A DNA stretch of 57,230 nt from Candidatus Dormiibacterota bacterium (GTDB taxonomy: Bacteria > Chloroflexota > Dormibacteria > Aeolococcales > Aeolococcaceae), in NCBI GenBank assembly GCA_003153505.1, contig PLZA01000039.1, forward strand, positions 71,785-129,014. The letters are read 5' to 3'. The stretch's first letter is position 1, and the number at the start of each line of letters is the position of its first letter. A program made the translations under genes and the position numbers. Below are positions 54,675 to 57,230 of the stretch, in pieces. The notes under the pieces were generated by a model, which did not search any database, was not told the origin of the DNA, and was given only the letters and a program-made list of their open reading frames with translations.

Positions 54675-54939
54675 GGTGAGTTGACGGCGATCCGCGGTGA
54701 AGGGCCTTGACCACGCCTGCGGCGAAGTCGGGTGCGGCGATGGTAATGGGATCAGGGATTCGCGGCGACGACGCGAACACCAGAGGCTGTGGACACCTCG
54801 AATGTGACGAATGACCCGTGCGTTCGGTAAGCGTCGAACACCCAACGCATCTTTCTTGTGACGAACGGCCCTTATGTCGTGCCCGGAGCGCAGCGCAGCA
54901 TCCGGATGTGTCCGTTGGGGGGATTCAGAGGCGAAGACC

Positions 54940-57162
54940 ATGTGGCGCAGACGATCCCTGAGTGGCGTATCGCAGGCAACTGTTCGGATGGTGTCGGGTG
55001 GGTCGGGCTCTCGGCGATTGCTACGCTTCGGGATTCTCGGGGTCGCCCTTGCGATGACGTTGGTCTGGACACGCGGATCGGTGGGTGCTCCGGTGAGCGC
55101 GACGGCGGCATCCACGTCGTTGGGCGTGGTGCAGGCCTTCGGCGGGGCGCTGACAACCGCAAGAACGCAACTCAGTGTCTCGCCGGCGACCGCCACGACG
55201 GCCGGCGACCTGCTCGTCCTCACCGTCGAGGTGCGCAGACCCGCATCGATGGCCTCGATCGCCGCGGTCAGTGACAGTGGACGCAATCCGTGGATCAAGG
55301 CCACCGCGGTACGCCGGGGAAACATCGATGACGAGATGTGGTACGCGAGAGGTGCGAGCCGCATCCTTGCGTCCGGTCACGTCATCGTCACCGCGACCGC
55401 ATCTGGCGCGATCGCCATGACGGTGAGTGAATTGAGCGGGACCACGTCGAGCGCTCCGCTTGATGTGACGGCGAGCTCGTCCGGGTCGAGCCGTTCGCCC
55501 TCGACGGGGACCACGATCAGGACGAGCGCCGCCACCGAGATCGTCGTCGCCGAGATCGGTTGGAGTACGAGCGTCAAGCCGAGCGGGCAGACGGCCGGTT
55601 ACAGCCCGCTCGCGACGCAGCAGTCGAAGGTCAGTGGTGCGGCAACCGGTGAGCAGGCCGCGTTTCGAATCCTGAGCCTCACCGGTGTGCAGCGATACGC
55701 GGCGACGCTCTCGTCGTCGGTTCCGTGGACCGGGGTCATCGCCACCTTCGAGGGGGCGGCGGCTCCACCCACCCCGACGCCGACGCCAACCGCGACCCCA
55801 ACACCGACAGCAACGCCCACTCCATCGCCGCCGCCGGGGAGTCCGATCAAGCACGTCGTGGTCATCTATCAGGAGAACCACTCCTTCGATGAGGTGCTCG
55901 GAGACTGGTGTCTCACGAGCGGTCGCTGTGACGAGGGTTTCAACGTCACCCAGCCGGTGACGCTCAAGGGCGGGCAGAAGGTGGCCACGAAGGTTTCGCC
56001 CGATGTGGTGCCGAACGTGAACCATAGTGTCGCGTCGCAGGTGACCGCGATCGACGGCGGACTCATGGATGGCTGGGCCGGCGTGGCTGGCTGCGGGGCC
56101 ACGTCGAATCTGTCCGGCGCGATCCCGTACGGGTGCCTCACGTACTACACGCCGGCCGAGATCCCCAACCTCACCGACCTGGCGAGCGACTTCGCGGTCT
56201 CGGACGCGACATTCAGCATGGCCGACAGTCCTTCATGGGGAGGGCATCTGTACACAGTATCCCCGACTACAGACCAGTTCACTGGTGACAACCCGGTGCC
56301 GCCGAGCCCGACACCTCCAGGATGGACGGAGGGTCCGGGCTGGGGCTGCGACTCCAACAGGGTCGCGACATGGATCAATCCGACGACCGGGGTCTCGAGC
56401 AAGCAGCCTGCGTGCATCCCGGACCCGGCACTCGGGCTTCCGAATGGCGGCGCGTTTGAGCCGACGAGCGCTCAGTACGTGCCAACGATCATGGATCGCC
56501 TCGATCAGGCGGGCCTGTCGTGGCGGCTGTACACGAGTTCAGCGAACGATGGCGGCTACATCTGGGCCGTCTGCCCGTCGTACGCCGAGTGCCTCGACAC
56601 CGCCCAGGCCCAAAACATGGTGCCCACCCAGCAGGTGCTCAGTGACGCCGCCGCGGGATCGCTCCCGGCGTACTCACTGGTGCTCGACGGGGCGGGTGCC
56701 TACGGGTCGGTGGTGCAGCACAACAACATGTCGATGGCGACCGGCGACAACTGGATCGGGCAGGTCGTCGAGGCAATCGAAGACGGTCCCGACTGGGATT
56801 CGACCGCCATCTTCATCACGTACGACGACTGCGGGTGTTTCTATGACCACGTGACTCCTGGGCTCAATCCGGACGGCACGCAGCAGGGAACCAGGGTGCC
56901 GATGGTGATCGTGTCCCCATACGCCATCGCAGGCCATACGGACTCCACGCCCGCAACCTTTGCCTCGATCCTCGCTTATGTCGAGCAGACCTTCGGGCTT
57001 GCGACCCTCGGTGTCAACGACGCCGCCGCGTATGCCTTCTCGAACGCCTTCAACTACTCACAGTTGCCACGCCCGGGCATCGCCATGCAACAGCAGTCAA
57101 TCCCGCTCGCCGAGCAGCAGTACCTCGCGGCGCATCCTCCTGATCCCGACGACCCGACGTGA
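54940..57162 (+). CDS. Secreted phosphoesterase (phospholipase C / acid phosphatase-like)
   Basis: 740 residues from ATG 54940 (MWRRRSLSGV), with agagg upstream; ATG 54988 is an alternative. A signal or anchor segment (RRLLRFGILGVALAMTLVW) is followed by an all-beta domain to about residue 275 and a Pro/Thr linker (PTPTPTPTATPTPTAT). The phosphoesterase domain begins IKHVVVIYQENHSFDEVLGD, the start of the PF04185 family, and later has SDATFSMADSPSWGGHLYTV and FITYDDCGCFYDHVTPG (metal site). It probably hydrolyses phosphate esters or phospholipids outside the cell. No partner genes are in view. Confidence 0.88.
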   Translation: MWRRRSLSGVSQATVRMVSGGSGSRRLLRFGILGVALAMTLVWTRGSVGAPVSATAASTSLGVVQAFGGALTTARTQLSVSPATATTAGDLLVLTVEVRRPASMASIAAVSDSGRNPWIKATAVRRGNIDDEMWYARGASRILASGHVIVTATASGAIAMTVSELSGTTSSAPLDVTASSSGSSRSPSTGTTIRTSAATEIVVAEIGWSTSVKPSGQTAGYSPLATQQSKVSGAATGEQAAFRILSLTGVQRYAATLSSSVPWTGVIATFEGAAAPPTPTPTPTATPTPTATPTPSPPPGSPIKHVVVIYQENHSFDEVLGDWCLTSGRCDEGFNVTQPVTLKGGQKVATKVSPDVVPNVNHSVASQVTAIDGGLMDGWAGVAGCGATSNLSGAIPYGCLTYYTPAEIPNLTDLASDFAVSDATFSMADSPSWGGHLYTVSPTTDQFTGDNPVPPSPTPPGWTEGPGWGCDSNRVATWINPTTGVSSKQPACIPDPALGLPNGGAFEPTSAQYVPTIMDRLDQAGLSWRLYTSSANDGGYIWAVCPSYAECLDTAQAQNMVPTQQVLSDAAAGSLPAYSLVLDGAGAYGSVVQHNNMSMATGDNWIGQVVEAIEDGPDWDSTAIFITYDDCGCFYDHVTPGLNPDGTQQGTRVPMVIVSPYAIAGHTDSTPATFASILAYVEQTFGLATLGVNDAAAYAFSNAFNYSQLPRPGIAMQQQSIPLAEQQYLAAHPPDPDDPT

Positions 57163-57230
57163 TCGTTGTCCGCGCTGACACCATCAAAGCTCGCCGTGGC
57201 GGGCCTGCGTGGTGCGGTCAGGAGGTGGTG

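Noticed and set aside
54234..55364. Minus-strand 376-codon frame as one gene
   Set aside because: Only the last 120-146 residues have protein-like motifs. The rest is antisense to the secreted phosphoesterase.

Overview
The window is GC-rich bacterial DNA with many GTG and TTG starts. It carries an AfsR/SARP-type regulator, a CtpE-type ATPase, an MmpL transporter, an SCO6745-like protein, CsbD and DUF6131-like stress proteins, and many lipoproteins or single-span proteins with Pro/Thr-rich linkers. This points to a high-GC Gram-positive-like lineage, either Actinomycetota or a high-GC Chloroflexota (Dormibacteria/Limnocylindria type). No gene here settles which, so the assignment is tentative.

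Layout. 1-6.4 kb: a membrane-anchored Kelch-like protein cut by the left edge, then a tightly coupled operon of a small membrane protein, a metal P-type ATPase fused to a hemerythrin-like domain, and a CtpE-like ATPase. 6.4-15 kb: a transposase remnant, TPR protein, HtrA lipoprotein, DUF1801 and PHP proteins, a hydrolase fragment, receiver-only response regulator, Crp/Fnr regulator, zinc ribbon and APC permease. 15-22.5 kb: a 997-aa AfsR-like regulator, a lipoprotein, a carboxyethylornithine synthase/alanine dehydrogenase-like enzyme, a half-length ArsA and a LapA/DUF6131/CsbD stress set.

22.8-38.5 kb is accessory DNA. It starts with a row of decayed genes (TetR 3' end, propeller 5' end, SDR 5' end, frameshifted alcohol dehydrogenase with an IS3 end inside its start). 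A phage-like SNF2 helicase and a phage-type YGGRG protein follow, then IS fragments, an XRE regulator, a hairpin-rich non-coding stretch, a secreted phosphatase and a secreted propeller protein. It ends at an intact tRNA-Gly(CCC). A 47-bp copy of that tRNA's 3' half lies at 30.75 kb, and a 26-bp copy of the sequence at its 3' border lies at 28.19 kb. This is the signature of tRNA-targeted integration, although no integrase remains in view.

38.6-42.5 kb holds two ECF sigma factor genes, each overlapping a gene for a single-span protein with an extracytoplasmic domain (DUF4232-like or propeller). These look like two cell-surface signalling pairs, with inverted repeats at their promoters. 42.6-53.6 kb is ordinary chromosome: lipoprotein, acyl-CoA ligase, hemE-hemH-serine hydrolase, SCO6745-like and MBL-fold proteins, MmpL and hemolysin III. 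53.7-57.2 kb has an IS3 remnant, a Cys-rich small ORF and a large secreted phosphoesterase.

Main points for follow-up: the ATPase-hemerythrin fusion operon, the tRNA-Gly integration scar, the hairpin-rich region at 31.8-32.1 kb, the two sigma/surface-sensor pairs, and the SNF2 helicase with altered motifs.
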